Source: Actinomycetes bacterium (GTDB taxonomy: Bacteria > Actinomycetota > Actinomycetes > Mycobacteriales > Pseudonocardiaceae). Taken from it: a stretch of 32,612 bases of DNA. Below are positions 8,691-16,767 of this stretch, piece by piece (positions within the stretch are counted from its first letter, which is position 1; the number at the start of each line of letters is the position of its first letter). The stretch spans positions 1 through 32,612 of the forward strand of contig JAJYTH010000038.1 of assembly GCA_021793175.1 (NCBI GenBank). Reading direction: 5' to 3'. Position numbers and translations under genes: made by a program. Below the pieces are notes generated by a model. It saw only the letters and a program-made list of their open reading frames with translations, had not been told where the DNA came from and ran no database searches.

Positions 8691-9482
8691 TCAACGTTGG
8701 GCGGGCACCCCGATCCGAGCGAACTCGGAAACGAGCAGCTCAGGAAGGTCGGCGAGGGTCTGCAGAACGTGCACGCCGGGCGGGACGTCGGCCTCGACCC
8801 CGGCCGAACCGTGCCGATCGAGCCAGACGCCTCCGAGTCCGGCGTCACGGGCACCGACGGCATCGGTGGCGAGTTTGTCGCCGATGTGCACGGCGTTAGC
8901 GGGCTCACAACCCAGCGCGCAGCACACTTTGTGGAACATCACAGGATCGGGTTTGGCGACCCCCATTTCGCCGGCGATGGCGACGTGGTCGAAGAATTCA
9001 CTCAACCCCAGGCGCGCGAGTTTGTCGCGTTGATGCGCACCCGAGGCGTTGGTCACAGCGGCGAGTTTCACCCCCGCCGCGACGAGCCATTCCAGACACG
9101 GCAACACGTCCTCGAACAACCGCCACGACTGACACAACACTTCCTTACGGCGCGCTTCGACTTCGCCGGCCACCGCCATGTCGATGTCCACGCCGAGCTC
9201 GGCGAGGAAAGCCCGCGTGCGGACGGTGTGCATGTCGGCGTAAGGAAGTTCACCGGACACGACCCGTGCCACATGGTCGTCCGTGATGCTTTCCCACAGC
9301 GGCCACATGTCGGCACGGCCGATGAGACTCTCAAGCGAGCTCCGACCGGCCGACGTGAAGTCGATGAGGGTGTCGTCGATGTCGAGGCACACCAACCGGA
9401 GTTCCGGCGGCGTCCAGGGCGGAGCACCGTCGAATTCGGAAACGGCATGCGAGATCGGTGGAAAGCCAAGCGCAGAAGCCAC
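8691..9482 (-). CDS. HAD-superfamily hydrolase
   Basis: This is a predicted phosphatase or haloacid-dehalogenase-fold hydrolase of 263 residues. All four HAD motifs are visible: motif I LVCLDIDDTL (nucleophile D in DIDDT, near residue 34), motif II AVTNAS, motif III lysine in GVAKPDP, and motif IV HIGDKLATDAVGA. A helical cap occupies the region after motif I, as in subfamily I enzymes. The start used is GTG 9482; no in-frame ATG lies before motif I, and the ribosome-binding site is weak. It sits between gltX and the tRNA pair on the same strand, 86 bp after gltX, and could be co-transcribed with gltX. The substrate is unknown. Members of this group often act on phosphoglycolate-like or sugar phosphates, but nothing here decides that. 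Confidence 0.88.
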   Translation of the reverse strand: MASALGFPPISHAVSEFDGAPPWTPPELRLVCLDIDDTLIDFTSAGRSSLESLIGRADMWPLWESITDDHVARVVSGELPYADMHTVRTRAFLAELGVDIDMAVAGEVEARRKEVLCQSWRLFEDVLPCLEWLVAAGVKLAAVTNASGAHQRDKLARLGLSEFFDHVAIAGEMGVAKPDPVMFHKVCCALGCEPANAVHIGDKLATDAVGARDAGLGGVWLDRHGSAGVEADVPPGVHVLQTLADLPELLVSEFARIGVPAQR

Positions 9483-9568
9483 TCCGCGAGGCTAGGGCAG
9501 ATTTCGCGCCACCAACTCTGCTGAGTAGGTGATAAAAACGCCTCTGTTTCGGTCCAGGACGTCTACGC

Positions 9569-11050
9569 TCAGTGGCCTGGCAGCGCGCGACGCAACCGCC
9601 CGAGTGAAATCTCGCGACCGAGCAGCTCCATCGACTCGTACAACGGAGGCGATACCGTGCGCCCGGTCACAGCGACGCGGACGGGAGCGAACGCCTTGCG
9701 AGGCTTGAGCCCGAGCCCTTCGACGAGGGCGTCCTTCAACGCCGCCTCGATGGCGTCGGTACGCCACTCGTCGAGCTGCTCCAGCGCCTCCACAGCGGCC
9801 CGCAACACGGGCTCGGAGTCGGCTCCGAGCGCCTTGGCGGCAGCGGCTTCCTCCGGCGCGAAGGTCTCCTCGTCGACGAACAGGAACCGCACCAGATCGA
9901 CGGCGTCGGACAGCACCGTGACGCGTTCCTGCACCAGCGGCGCGATGACCCGGAACTTCTCGAGCTGGTCGTCGCCGGGCTGTTCGGGCAACACCCCCGC
10001 CTCGACCAGGTAGGGCACGGTGCGCTGGACGAAGTCCTCGACCGGCAGGGCGCGCACGTGTGTGCCGTTGATGGCCTCGGCCTTCTTGGGGTCGAACCGC
10101 GCCGGGTTGGCGCTGACCTTGGTGATCTCGAAGGCTTCGACGAGCTCGTCGACGGTGAAGACATCGCGGTCGTCGGCGATCGACCAACCGAGCAGGGCGA
10201 GGTAGTTCAACAGTCCTTCACGGATGAAACCCTGCTCGCGGTAGTTGAACAGGTTCGACTTCGGGTCGCGTTTGGACAGCTTCTTGTTGCCCTCGCCCAT
10301 GACGTAGGGCAAGTGGCCGAACTCGGGGGTGAAGTCGGCGAGACCGACGCGCTGAAGCGCCTGGTACAGCGCGATCTGGCGCGGGGTCGACGGCAGCAGG
10401 TCCTCACCGCGCAGCACGTGGGTGATGCGCATGAGCGCGTCGTCGACCGGGTTGGTGAGCGTGTAGAGCGGCTGTCCGTTGGCCCGCACGAGCACGGGGT
10501 CGGGAATGGTGCCCGCCTTGAAGGTGATCTCACCGCGCACGAGGTCGTTCCAGGTGATGTCCTCGTCGGGCATCCGCAACCGCAGCACCGGCGACCGGCC
10601 TTCGGCGCGGTACCGCTCCTTCTGCTCGTCGGTGAGATCGCGATCGAAGTTGTCGTAGCCGAGCTTGGGATCCTGGCCGGCCTCACGGCGGCGCTGCTCG
10701 ACTTCCTCGTTGGTGGAGAAGGCCTCGTACAGCTCACCCGCCTCCAACAGCTTGCGGGCGACGTCGTCGTAGATGTCGCCACGCTCGCTCTGCCGGTACG
10801 GACCGTAGTCGCCGCCGACCTCCGGGCCCTCGTCCCAGTCGAGTCCCAGCCACCGCAGCGCGTCGAGCAGCGCGGCGTAGGACTCCTCGCTGTCCCGGGA
10901 GGCATCGGTGTCCTCGATGCGGAACACGAGGGAACCGCCGTGGTGGCGCGCGAAGGCCCAGTTGAACAGGGCCGTGCGGATCAGCCCCACGTGCGGGATT
11001 CCGGTGGGCGACGGACAGAAGCGGGCGCGTACAGCCTTCGTCTCACTCAT
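9569..11050 (-). CDS. gltX: Glutamyl-tRNA synthetase (class I, probably non-discriminating)
   Basis: This enzyme attaches glutamate to tRNA-Glu and, in organisms lacking glutaminyl-tRNA synthetase, also to tRNA-Gln for later amidation by GatCAB. It has 493 residues from the ATG at 11050, whose context [17 protein letters not shown] matches family N-termini; a longer frame to 11116 lacks conservation. The HIGH-type motif is PHVGL. The second signature is KLSKR at residues 257-261. The catalytic-core segments [10 protein letters not shown] and [11 protein letters not shown]-type region ([15 protein letters not shown]-like) are present. No strong ribosome-binding site adjoins the ATG. The substrate tRNAs lie 1 kb downstream on the same strand. 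Non-discriminating activity is inferred from phylum-level knowledge, not from a diagnostic residue. Confidence 0.95.
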   Translation of the reverse strand: MSETKAVRARFCPSPTGIPHVGLIRTALFNWAFARHHGGSLVFRIEDTDASRDSEESYAALLDALRWLGLDWDEGPEVGGDYGPYRQSERGDIYDDVARKLLEAGELYEAFSTNEEVEQRRREAGQDPKLGYDNFDRDLTDEQKERYRAEGRSPVLRLRMPDEDITWNDLVRGEITFKAGTIPDPVLVRANGQPLYTLTNPVDDALMRITHVLRGEDLLPSTPRQIALYQALQRVGLADFTPEFGHLPYVMGEGNKKLSKRDPKSNLFNYREQGFIREGLLNYLALLGWSIADDRDVFTVDELVEAFEITKVSANPARFDPKKAEAINGTHVRALPVEDFVQRTVPYLVEAGVLPEQPGDDQLEKFRVIAPLVQERVTVLSDAVDLVRFLFVDEETFAPEEAAAAKALGADSEPVLRAAVEALEQLDEWRTDAIEAALKDALVEGLGLKPRKAFAPVRVAVTGRTVSPPLYESMELLGREISLGRLRRALPGH

Positions 11051-11105
11051 AGCAGTGTTCAGCGTATCTCCCTTGACGACGGCCGCGACTCCGTGCACGG
11101 TGAAA

Positions 11106-11128
11106 TTATTCAACACATGATGAATTAA
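11106..11128 (+). promoter_or_regulatory. Palindromic candidate operator upstream of the flavin monooxygenase
   Basis: TTATTCA (11106-11112) and TGAATTAA (11121-11128) form a near-perfect inverted repeat around an 8-bp spacer in an unusually AT-rich stretch. Such elements are typical MarR/TetR operator sites. It lies immediately before the ribosome-binding site of the gene at 11140. No regulator gene of these families is adjacent. Confidence 0.35.
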
Positions 11129-11139
11129 GGATGGCGGCG

Positions 11140-12423
11140 ATGACCGAACACACGACCTGCGCCGTGATCGGCGGCGGCCCCGCCGGAATGGTCCTCGGGC
11201 TCCTGCTGGCCAGAGCCGGCGTCGACGTGACCGTTCTGGAGAAACACGCCGACTTCCTCCGGGACTTCCGGGGCGACACCGTGCACCCCTCCACTCTCCG
11301 TCTGCTCGACGACCTCGGCCTCGGGGAACGGTTCACGCGCCTGCCACAGACCACGCTGACCGAGATCGCCTTCCCGTCCGGCGACGGGGAACGCGTCGTG
11401 GTCGGCGACCTGAACCGGCTACGTCGAATCCGGTACCCCTATCCCTACATCGCCATTACCCCGCAATGGGATTTCCTCAACCTCCTGGCCGAAGCCGCCG
11501 CGGAGGAGACGACCTTCTCACTGCGCATGCGGGCCGAGGTCACCGAACTGGTGCGAGACGCCCGACGCGTGCGAGGCGTGCGTTACCGAGCCGACGACGG
11601 CACCACGAGGACGTTGCTGGCCGACGTGACCGTGGCCTGCGATGGGCGCTGGTCGTCGGCACGCACCCAGGCCGGCCTGCGCCCTCGCGAATCACCGGTG
11701 CCGCTCGACGTCTGGTGGTTCCGCCTCGGCCGCGAACCGGGAACAGGACCGCAGACACTCACCCCGACCATGCGGGACGGGCGTTTCGCCATCGTCATCC
11801 CCCGCCACGACTACTTCCAGATCGCCTACGTGGCGAAGAAGGGAATCGACCCGCTGCTCCGGCGACGCGGTATCGCCGCGTTCCGCGAAGAGATCGCCAC
11901 GACACTGCCCGAACTGGCCGAACAGGTCGACGAGCTGACCACGATGGACCGGGTCAAACACCTGGACGTCCGGCTCAACCGGTTGCCCCGGTGGCACGTC
12001 GACGGACTGCTGTGCATCGGAGACGCCGCCCACGCCATGTCCCCGATCGGCGGAGTGGGCGTCAATCTCGCCGTGCAGGACGCCGTCGCCGCCGCCCGGG
12101 TACTGGCCGCCCCGCTACGGCGGGGGAAGGTCACCTCGGCGACCTTGGCTTCCGTGCGCCGCAGGCGACTGCTGCCGACCGTTGTCGTACAAGGCCTGCA
12201 ACGCGCGTTGCACCACCTGATCATCGCGCCGGTCGTGGAAGGCAGACGGACAGGACCGCCAAAGCCGGTGCTGCGACTGCTGCGGCGAGCACCGTGGCTG
12301 TCGATCGTCCCGGCCTATCTCATCGGTGTGGGTCCCCGGCCGGAACGGGCCCCCGCTTTCGCGCGGAGACCGGCCACGTCCACGGCCGGGGACGACCTCA
12401 AGCGGCCTGAACCGGGTTCGTGA
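11140..12423 (+). CDS. FAD-dependent monooxygenase (PHBH/UbiH fold)
   Basis: This is a group A flavoprotein hydroxylase of 427 residues. An N-terminal Rossmann motif ([20 protein letters not shown], followed by VTVLEK with the ribose-binding acidic residue) binds FAD. The middle DG motif is [11 protein letters not shown], and the GD motif [20 protein letters not shown] contacts the FAD ribityl chain. I chose ATG 11140 because AAGGA ends 8 bp upstream; ATG 11131 lies inside that site. The gene is divergent from gltX and convergent with the FAH-family gene, overlapping its 3' end by 26 bp. The substrate is probably aromatic or polyketide-like, but this is not determined. It has no counterpart in the equivalent M. 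tuberculosis interval as I recall it, so it looks like an accessory insertion. Confidence 0.9.
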   Translation: MTEHTTCAVIGGGPAGMVLGLLLARAGVDVTVLEKHADFLRDFRGDTVHPSTLRLLDDLGLGERFTRLPQTTLTEIAFPSGDGERVVVGDLNRLRRIRYPYPYIAITPQWDFLNLLAEAAAEETTFSLRMRAEVTELVRDARRVRGVRYRADDGTTRTLLADVTVACDGRWSSARTQAGLRPRESPVPLDVWWFRLGREPGTGPQTLTPTMRDGRFAIVIPRHDYFQIAYVAKKGIDPLLRRRGIAAFREEIATTLPELAEQVDELTTMDRVKHLDVRLNRLPRWHVDGLLCIGDAAHAMSPIGGVGVNLAVQDAVAAARVLAAPLRRGKVTSATLASVRRRRLLPTVVVQGLQRALHHLIIAPVVEGRRTGPPKPVLRLLRRAPWLSIVPAYLIGVGPRPERAPAFARRPATSTAGDDLKRPEPGS

Positions 12424-13177
12424 GCGTGCCTATGCCTTCGATGGTGATCGACACCTGCTGCCCGGCCTCGATGGGACCCACGCCCTCCGGCGTGCCGGTG
12501 AGGATCACGTCTCCCGGCAGCAGTGTCATCACCGACGACACGAAAGCGACGATGTCGGCGACCTTGTGCACCAACTCCGAGGTACGGGCGTTCTGTTTCA
12601 CCACACCGTCCACCTCGGTGGTCAACGCGAGGTCCGACGGATCCACCCCCGTGGAGATCCACGGCCCGAGGGGGCAGAACGTGTCGAAGCCCTTGGCCCT
12701 GCCCCACTGTCCGTCGGATTGCTGAAAGTCCCGCGCGCTGACGTCGTTGGCGACGGTGTAGCCCAGGATGGCGGCGTGGGCCTTGTCGGCGGGGACGTTC
12801 TTGACGGGCTGGCCGATGACCACGGCGAGCTCGCCCTCGAAATCCACACGCGACGAAGCGGGCGGCAGTTTGATGGGCGCGTTCGGGCCGATGACGGTCG
12901 TCGACGGCTTGAGGAAGATCATCGGTTCGGCCGGAACCTCGTTGCCGAATTCCTCGGCGTGCTTGGCGTAGTTCCGACCCACCGCGATCACCTTCGTCGG
13001 CAGGATGGGCGCCAGCAGCCGGACGTCGGCCAGCGACCACCGCCTGCCGGTGAAGTTCGGTTTCCCGAACGGATGGTCGGCGATCTCCAGGACCTGTGCC
13101 GCGTCGTCGTTGTCGCCTTCTGCCTCGATCGAAACGAAGGCGACACCATCAGGATGAGCGATTCGAGCCAAACGCAC
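12398..13177 (-). CDS. Fumarylacetoacetate hydrolase-family protein
   Basis: This metal-dependent C-C hydrolase/decarboxylase of 259 residues has an N-terminal FAHD-type segment and the FAH catalytic domain from about residue 55. Metal-binding acidic landmarks are DFEGELAVVIG and YTVANDVSARDFQ, with GDVILTGTPEGVGP near the C-terminus. It is the orthologue by position of mycobacterial Rv2993c. The family includes acylpyruvate hydrolases, oxaloacetate decarboxylases and 2-hydroxyhepta-2,4-diene-1,7-dioate isomerases, and the substrate cannot be chosen from sequence. The GTG at 13177 follows GGATGGC. It starts 9 bp after the cimA stop, so it is co-transcribed with cimA. Its 3' end overlaps the convergent monooxygenase by 26 bp. 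Confidence 0.92.
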   Translation of the reverse strand: MRLARIAHPDGVAFVSIEAEGDNDDAAQVLEIADHPFGKPNFTGRRWSLADVRLLAPILPTKVIAVGRNYAKHAEEFGNEVPAEPMIFLKPSTTVIGPNAPIKLPPASSRVDFEGELAVVIGQPVKNVPADKAHAAILGYTVANDVSARDFQQSDGQWGRAKGFDTFCPLGPWISTGVDPSDLALTTEVDGVVKQNARTSELVHKVADIVAFVSSVMTLLPGDVILTGTPEGVGPIEAGQQVSITIEGIGTLTNPVQAA

Positions 13178-13186
13178 GGCGCCATC

Positions 13187-14869
13187 CTAACGTGACACCG
13201 GCGTGTCCGCGCCCTGCGTAGCCTGTGTAGTCGTGTCCGCAGCCTGTGTAGTCGTGTCCGCAGCCTGCGCGCGTAGCGACTTGTGCACCAGCGCGTCACA
13301 CAAGGCCAGCCAGCTCGCCTCGACGATGTTCGCGTGCACTCCCACGGTGGTCCACGTGCGCTCGCCGTCGCTGGATTCCACCAGCACGCGCGTCACGGCG
13401 TCGGTGCCCTGCTTGCCCGCGAGGATGCGCACCTTGTAGTCGGCCAACTCCACGCTGTCCAACCAGGACAGGTGCCCGCGCAGTGCCTGACGCAATGCCG
13501 CGTCGAGCGCGTGCACGGGACCGTTGCCCTCCGCCGTGGCGATCACCCGCTCACCGCCGACGTACACCTTGACCGTCGCCTCCGACATGACCTCCCCGTC
13601 GACCCGGTGTTCGAGCACCACGCGGTACGACTCCAACCGGAACGGCGCTTCAACGGGCACGTCCTCGGCCTCGGCACGCAGCAACAGCTCCAACGAGGCG
13701 TCCGCGGCCTCGAACGACCAACCCTCGGCCTCCAGCGCCTTCACCTTCTTCAACACACTGGAAGCCGCCTCGGGCTTGCCCGCGAGGTCCACCCCGAGTT
13801 GTGCGCCCTTGAGTTCGAGACTCGCCCGGCCCGCCATCTCGGTGACCAGCACGCGCATGTCATTGCCCACCACGGCCGGGTCGATGTGGTTGTACAGCAA
13901 CGGATCGACCTTGATGGCGCTGGCGTGCAACCCCGCCTTGTGCGCGAACGCGGACGCCCCCACATAGGCCTGGTGCGTGTCGGGCGCGATGTTGGCGATC
14001 TCGGCGAGCGCGTGCGCGGTGCGGGTCAGCGCGGCGGCACCGCCTTCCGGGAGCACCGGCATCCCGAGCTTGGCCACCAGATTCCCCGCCACCACGAACA
14101 GGTCCGCATTGCCCGCACGCTCGCCGTAACCGTTGGCCGTGCATTGCACGTGTGTCGCTCCGGCCTGCACGGCCGCGATGCTGTTGGCCACCGCGCAGCC
14201 CGTGTCGTCCTGGCAGTGGATGCCGAGCCGCAACCCGGTGCGATCGGCCACCTCGCGGACAGTCTCCGCGATTCCCAGCGGAAGCTGGCCGCCGTTGGTG
14301 TCACACAGCACCACCACGTCGGCACCCGCCTGCCCCGCCGCGTCGAGGATCCGCAACGCCGTGTCCGGGTCGTACGCGTAGCCGTCGAAGAAGTGCTCGG
14401 CGTCCACGAAGACCCGCCGCCCCTCCGAGACGAGGAACGACACCGTGTCCCGCACCATCGCGCACGCCTCGTCGACGTCCACGCGCAACGCGCGCTCGAT
14501 GTGCCGCACGTCCGATTTCGCCACCAGTGTCACCACCGGGGCCTGCGAGTCCAACAGAGCCCGAACCTGTGGGTCCTCGGTGACGGCCAGGCCCGCGCGC
14601 CGAGTGGAACCGAACGCCACCAACACCGCGTGCCGCAACGTCAGCTCCCCCGCGGCCGCACGCGCGAAGAACTCGGTGTCCTTCGGCATCGCGCCCGGCC
14701 ACCCGCCTTCGATGAACCCGACACCGAGATCGTCCAACAGCCGGGCCACGGCGAACTTGTCGGCGATGGAATACGAAATACCCTCGCGCTGGGCGCCGTC
14801 ACGCAGCGTCGTGTCGTACAGATGGAATTGATCGCCGAGCGGGGTACCTGCAGGTTCCGTGCGACTCAC
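13187..14869 (-). CDS. cimA: (R)-citramalate synthase CimA
   Basis: This condenses pyruvate and acetyl-CoA to citramalate, giving 2-oxobutyrate for isoleucine without threonine. It has 560 residues. An HMGL-like TIM-barrel domain begins HLYDTTLRDGAQREGISYS and carries GIHCQDDTGCAVANS and CTANGYGERAGNADL. A C-terminal LeuA-type regulatory domain covers roughly residues 410-540 and presumably binds isoleucine. The DGAQREG/NGYGERAGN pattern fits long-form citramalate synthases rather than isopropylmalate synthase. GTG 14869 has AAGGAG five bases upstream; an upstream frame to 14902 runs into the terminator. The last 20 residues are a Thr/Gln/Ala repeat tail. Expression is predicted to be attenuated by the leader at 14901-15013. 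Confidence 0.93.
   Translation of the reverse strand: MSRTEPAGTPLGDQFHLYDTTLRDGAQREGISYSIADKFAVARLLDDLGVGFIEGGWPGAMPKDTEFFARAAAGELTLRHAVLVAFGSTRRAGLAVTEDPQVRALLDSQAPVVTLVAKSDVRHIERALRVDVDEACAMVRDTVSFLVSEGRRVFVDAEHFFDGYAYDPDTALRILDAAGQAGADVVVLCDTNGGQLPLGIAETVREVADRTGLRLGIHCQDDTGCAVANSIAAVQAGATHVQCTANGYGERAGNADLFVVAGNLVAKLGMPVLPEGGAAALTRTAHALAEIANIAPDTHQAYVGASAFAHKAGLHASAIKVDPLLYNHIDPAVVGNDMRVLVTEMAGRASLELKGAQLGVDLAGKPEAASSVLKKVKALEAEGWSFEAADASLELLLRAEAEDVPVEAPFRLESYRVVLEHRVDGEVMSEATVKVYVGGERVIATAEGNGPVHALDAALRQALRGHLSWLDSVELADYKVRILAGKQGTDAVTRVLVESSDGERTWTTVGVHANIVEASWLALCDALVHKSLRAQAADTTTQAADTTTQATQGADTPVSR
13221..13262 (-). repeat. 21-bp direct repeat at the cimA 3' end
   Basis: Two identical 21-bp units (13221-13241 and 13242-13262) encode QAADTTT twice in the C-terminal tail of CimA. 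This is a small in-frame duplication outside the catalytic and regulatory domains. Confidence 0.8.
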
Positions 14870-14900
14870 GGTGTCTCCTTGTGACGATGAACGGACCAAC

Positions 14901-14931
14901 AAAAAAGACCCCTCGCGGCATGCGAGAGGTC
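14901..14931 (-). terminator. cimA attenuator terminator hairpin
   Basis: The minus-strand RNA forms a 10-bp stem (14931-14922 with 14916-14907) with a 5-nt loop, followed by six U (14906-14901). One pair is a U-G wobble on the minus strand but a C-A mismatch on the plus strand, so the structure is specific to the cimA transcript. It lies 31 bp before the cimA start. Confidence 0.88.
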
Positions 14932-14932
14932 T

Positions 14933-14972
14933 GCGCGTCGGGTACTGGCCTTGGCAGTACTACCCGACGCGC
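14933..14972 (-). promoter_or_regulatory. cimA attenuator 1:2 hairpin overlapping leader stop
   Basis: The arms are 14972-14955 and 14947-14933 on the minus strand. They pair over 15 bp (9 + 6) with one 3-nt bulge and a 7-nt loop. The 5' arm contains the final sense codons and the TAG stop of the leader peptide, so ribosome position decides whether it forms. It sits one base upstream of the terminator stem. A segment inside the leader (ACCTCTCGC on the minus strand, in 14989-14998) duplicates the 5' arm of the terminator and could compete for the terminator 3' arm. Confidence 0.75.
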
Positions 14973-15013
14973 CTGCCGATAATGATCACGCGAGAGGTGG
15001 TCACGTCCGTCAT
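14960..15013 (-). CDS. cimA leader peptide (branched-chain amino acid attenuator)
   Basis: This is a 17-codon leader reading MTDVTTSRVIIIGRRVG. Four consecutive branched-chain codons (GTG ATC ATT ATC) sit just before the base of the 1:2 hairpin, as expected for control codons sensing valine and isoleucine charging. The stop TAG lies inside that hairpin. The ATG at 15013 has only a weak GGCAGG site adjacent. No clear promoter is visible between this leader and the gene at 15042, so transcription may come through from leuB. The role is inferred from architecture: slow ribosomes at Val/Ile codons should allow readthrough into cimA. Confidence 0.8.
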   Translation of the reverse strand: MTDVTTSRVIIIGRRVG

Positions 15014-15041
15014 CCTGCCACAGACACTCTCTGCCACGGCA

Positions 15042-15368
15042 TCAAGGCCGTCCGTGGTCCCGAGGTTCGTCGCTTCGCCCGGTGCTGCGCCGTTCCGCCC
15101 CGGTCTCCTCGGCGTAACCGAGGTCCTGGCCCTCGACTCGACCGACGAACGTGCCGCTGTGTCCGGGACCGGTGGACGACGGGTTGTCGCCACGCTCGTC
15201 ACCGGGCCTGCCGCCTGTGGCGCGCGCTCGCGACACGGCGGGATCGTCGGCGGCGTCGGCTTCCGGCGCACTGGAGGACACCGGTTCCCGACGCCCCAGC
15301 AGTTTCTTCAACCAGGTGCGCATACGCCCCGGGTACCACTGGAGGCCGTGCCCGAAAACAGTGGACAC
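15042..15368 (-). CDS. Small hypothetical protein with FVGR..GQDLGYAEETGAE motif
   Basis: A predicted 108-residue protein that I do not recognise as a characterised family. The N-terminus contains a basic amphipathic stretch (MRTWLKKLLGRREP). The middle is disordered and rich in S, A, D and R. Near the C-terminus is GTFVGRVEGQDLGYAEETG, the only segment that looks conserved; similar short tails occur, as I recall, in small actinobacterial proteins. The GTG at 15368 has GGAG six bases upstream, 20 bp after the leuB stop; ATG 15323, beginning MRTWLKKLL, is an alternative start giving 93 residues. It lies between leuB and the cimA leader on the same strand, so it belongs to the leuB-cimA unit. 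No function is proposed. Confidence 0.6.
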   Translation of the reverse strand: MSTVFGHGLQWYPGRMRTWLKKLLGRREPVSSSAPEADAADDPAVSRARATGGRPGDERGDNPSSTGPGHSGTFVGRVEGQDLGYAEETGAERRSTGRSDEPRDHGRP

Positions 15369-15387
15369 GGCCTTCTCCGGTGAGCGG

Positions 15388-16428
15388 TCAGCTCACCTGG
15401 CGGGTGTTGGAGGAGACGAGCGCGGCGAGCCGGTCGCCGATCGCCTGAGTGCTGCCCGGCGAGTTCTGGTCCCGGGTCGCGAGGTCGAACGCCACCGACG
15501 CCTCGATGCGGCGCGCGGCTTCCCTCTCTCCGAGGTGGTCGAGCAGCAGCGAGACGGAGAGCACGGCCGCGGTGGGATCGGCGAGGTTCTGTCCCGCGAT
15601 GTCGGGAGCGCTGCCGTGCACGGGCTCGAACATGCTCGGGTTGCGGCGCGTGATGTCGAGGTTGCCGCTGGCCGCCAGGCCGATACCACCGGTGACGGCG
15701 GCGACGAGGTCGGTGATGATGTCGCCGAACAGGTTGTCGGTGACGATGACGTCGAACCGGCTGGGGTCGGTCACGAGGTGGATCGTCGCGGCGTCCACGT
15801 GCGAGTACGCCACAGTCACGTCGGGGTGCTTCAGCGACTCCTCCTCGACGATCCGCGACCACAGCGAACCGGCGTGTTCGAGGACGTTCGTCTTGTGCAC
15901 CAGGGTGAGGTGTTTGCGCGGACGTCGCTCAGCGCGTTCGAAGGCGTCGGCCACCACTCGGCGGATACCGAATGCCGTGTTGACACTGACCTCGGTGGCG
16001 ATCTCCTGCTCGGTGTCCTTGCGCAGAAGGCCCCCGTTGCCCGCGTACGGCCCTTCGGTGCCCTCGCGCACCACGACCATGTCCACCTCTCCCGGGGAGG
16101 CGAGGGGACCACGCACGCCCGGGTAGAGGCGGCCCGGGCGAAGGTTGACGTGGTGGTCGAGTTCGAAGCGCAGACGCAGCAGCAGACCACGTTCCAAGAT
16201 GCCGCTGGGCACACTCGGATCACCGACGGCACCCAACAGGATGGCGTCGTGCTGGCGGAGTTCACTCAACACCGACTCGGGCAGCAATTCACCCGTGGCA
16301 TGCCAACGAGATGCGCCGAGGTCGTACTTGGTGATCTCGGCATTCGGCACGACCTCGGTCAGCACCTTCAGCGCCTCGGTCACGACCTCAGGCCCGATCC
16401 CGTCACCGGGGATCACAGCGAGCCGCAT
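15388..16428 (-). CDS. leuB: 3-isopropylmalate dehydrogenase LeuB
   Basis: This NAD-dependent oxidative decarboxylase carries out the third step specific to leucine synthesis. It has 346 residues, matching the short actinobacterial LeuB group. Landmarks are the N-terminal [16 protein letters not shown], the substrate loop [10 protein letters not shown], the metal-binding segment [17 protein letters not shown] and [20 protein letters not shown] near the cofactor site. The ATG at 16428 follows GGAGGTG; a longer frame to 16473 has no support. It is separated from serA by a 13-bp terminator hairpin and 277 bp of noncoding DNA, so it probably has its own promoter. The small gene at 15368 and then cimA follow, tying leucine and isoleucine steps into one transcript. 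Confidence 0.96.
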   Translation of the reverse strand: MRLAVIPGDGIGPEVVTEALKVLTEVVPNAEITKYDLGASRWHATGELLPESVLSELRQHDAILLGAVGDPSVPSGILERGLLLRLRFELDHHVNLRPGRLYPGVRGPLASPGEVDMVVVREGTEGPYAGNGGLLRKDTEQEIATEVSVNTAFGIRRVVADAFERAERRPRKHLTLVHKTNVLEHAGSLWSRIVEEESLKHPDVTVAYSHVDAATIHLVTDPSRFDVIVTDNLFGDIITDLVAAVTGGIGLAASGNLDITRRNPSMFEPVHGSAPDIAGQNLADPTAAVLSVSLLLDHLGEREAARRIEASVAFDLATRDQNSPGSTQAIGDRLAALVSSNTRQVS

Positions 16429-16704
16429 CCACACACCTCCGTCAGTCAGGCACCCGGCGCTCCGGAAGCCCATCCGCGATCGAACTCCAGCGACGGCAGG
16501 TTACCGTTCGTGGATAGAACGTCGAAGCACGACCACCCATATGCTGCAGTCAAGCCGACATCTCGTCACTCGATCGTGTCACATGGACCACCGAAGCAAG
16601 CGCTTGAAAGCAGTGCATTTCACCACGGCGTCTCACCCACCGCTCCGGTCGATCCCGTTGTTCCATAGTGGAGCCCCGAGGACCCTCGGCACCCACATAC
16701 ACAT
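16429..16704. other. Intergenic region upstream of leuB
   Basis: There is no convincing gene on either strand. It contains the leuB ribosome-binding site (GGAGGTG at 16434-16440) and AT-richer DNA that probably holds the leuB promoter. On the minus strand TTGACT occurs near 16552-16557 but no well-spaced -10 follows; TAACCT near 16498-16503 is another weak candidate. No leader peptide or attenuator like those of cimA and ilvB was seen here. Confidence 0.5.
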
Positions 16705-16754
16705 GCGGCCGACCCCACCGGCTCTCACACTCGGGTCGCGATGGGGTCGGCCGC
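16705..16754 (-). terminator. serA terminator
   Basis: A perfect 13-bp inverted repeat (GCGGCCGACCCCA at 16705-16717 and its complement at 16742-16754) with a 24-nt loop lies 13 bp after the serA stop. There is no T-tract, and the loop is long. Confidence 0.6.
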
Positions 16755-16767
16755 CGACGGACTCACG

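Noticed and set aside
16429-16704. Possible leader peptide or attenuator before leuB
   Set aside because: No short ORF with branched-chain codons and no U-tailed hairpin were found. The only strong hairpin belongs to the serA 3' end.
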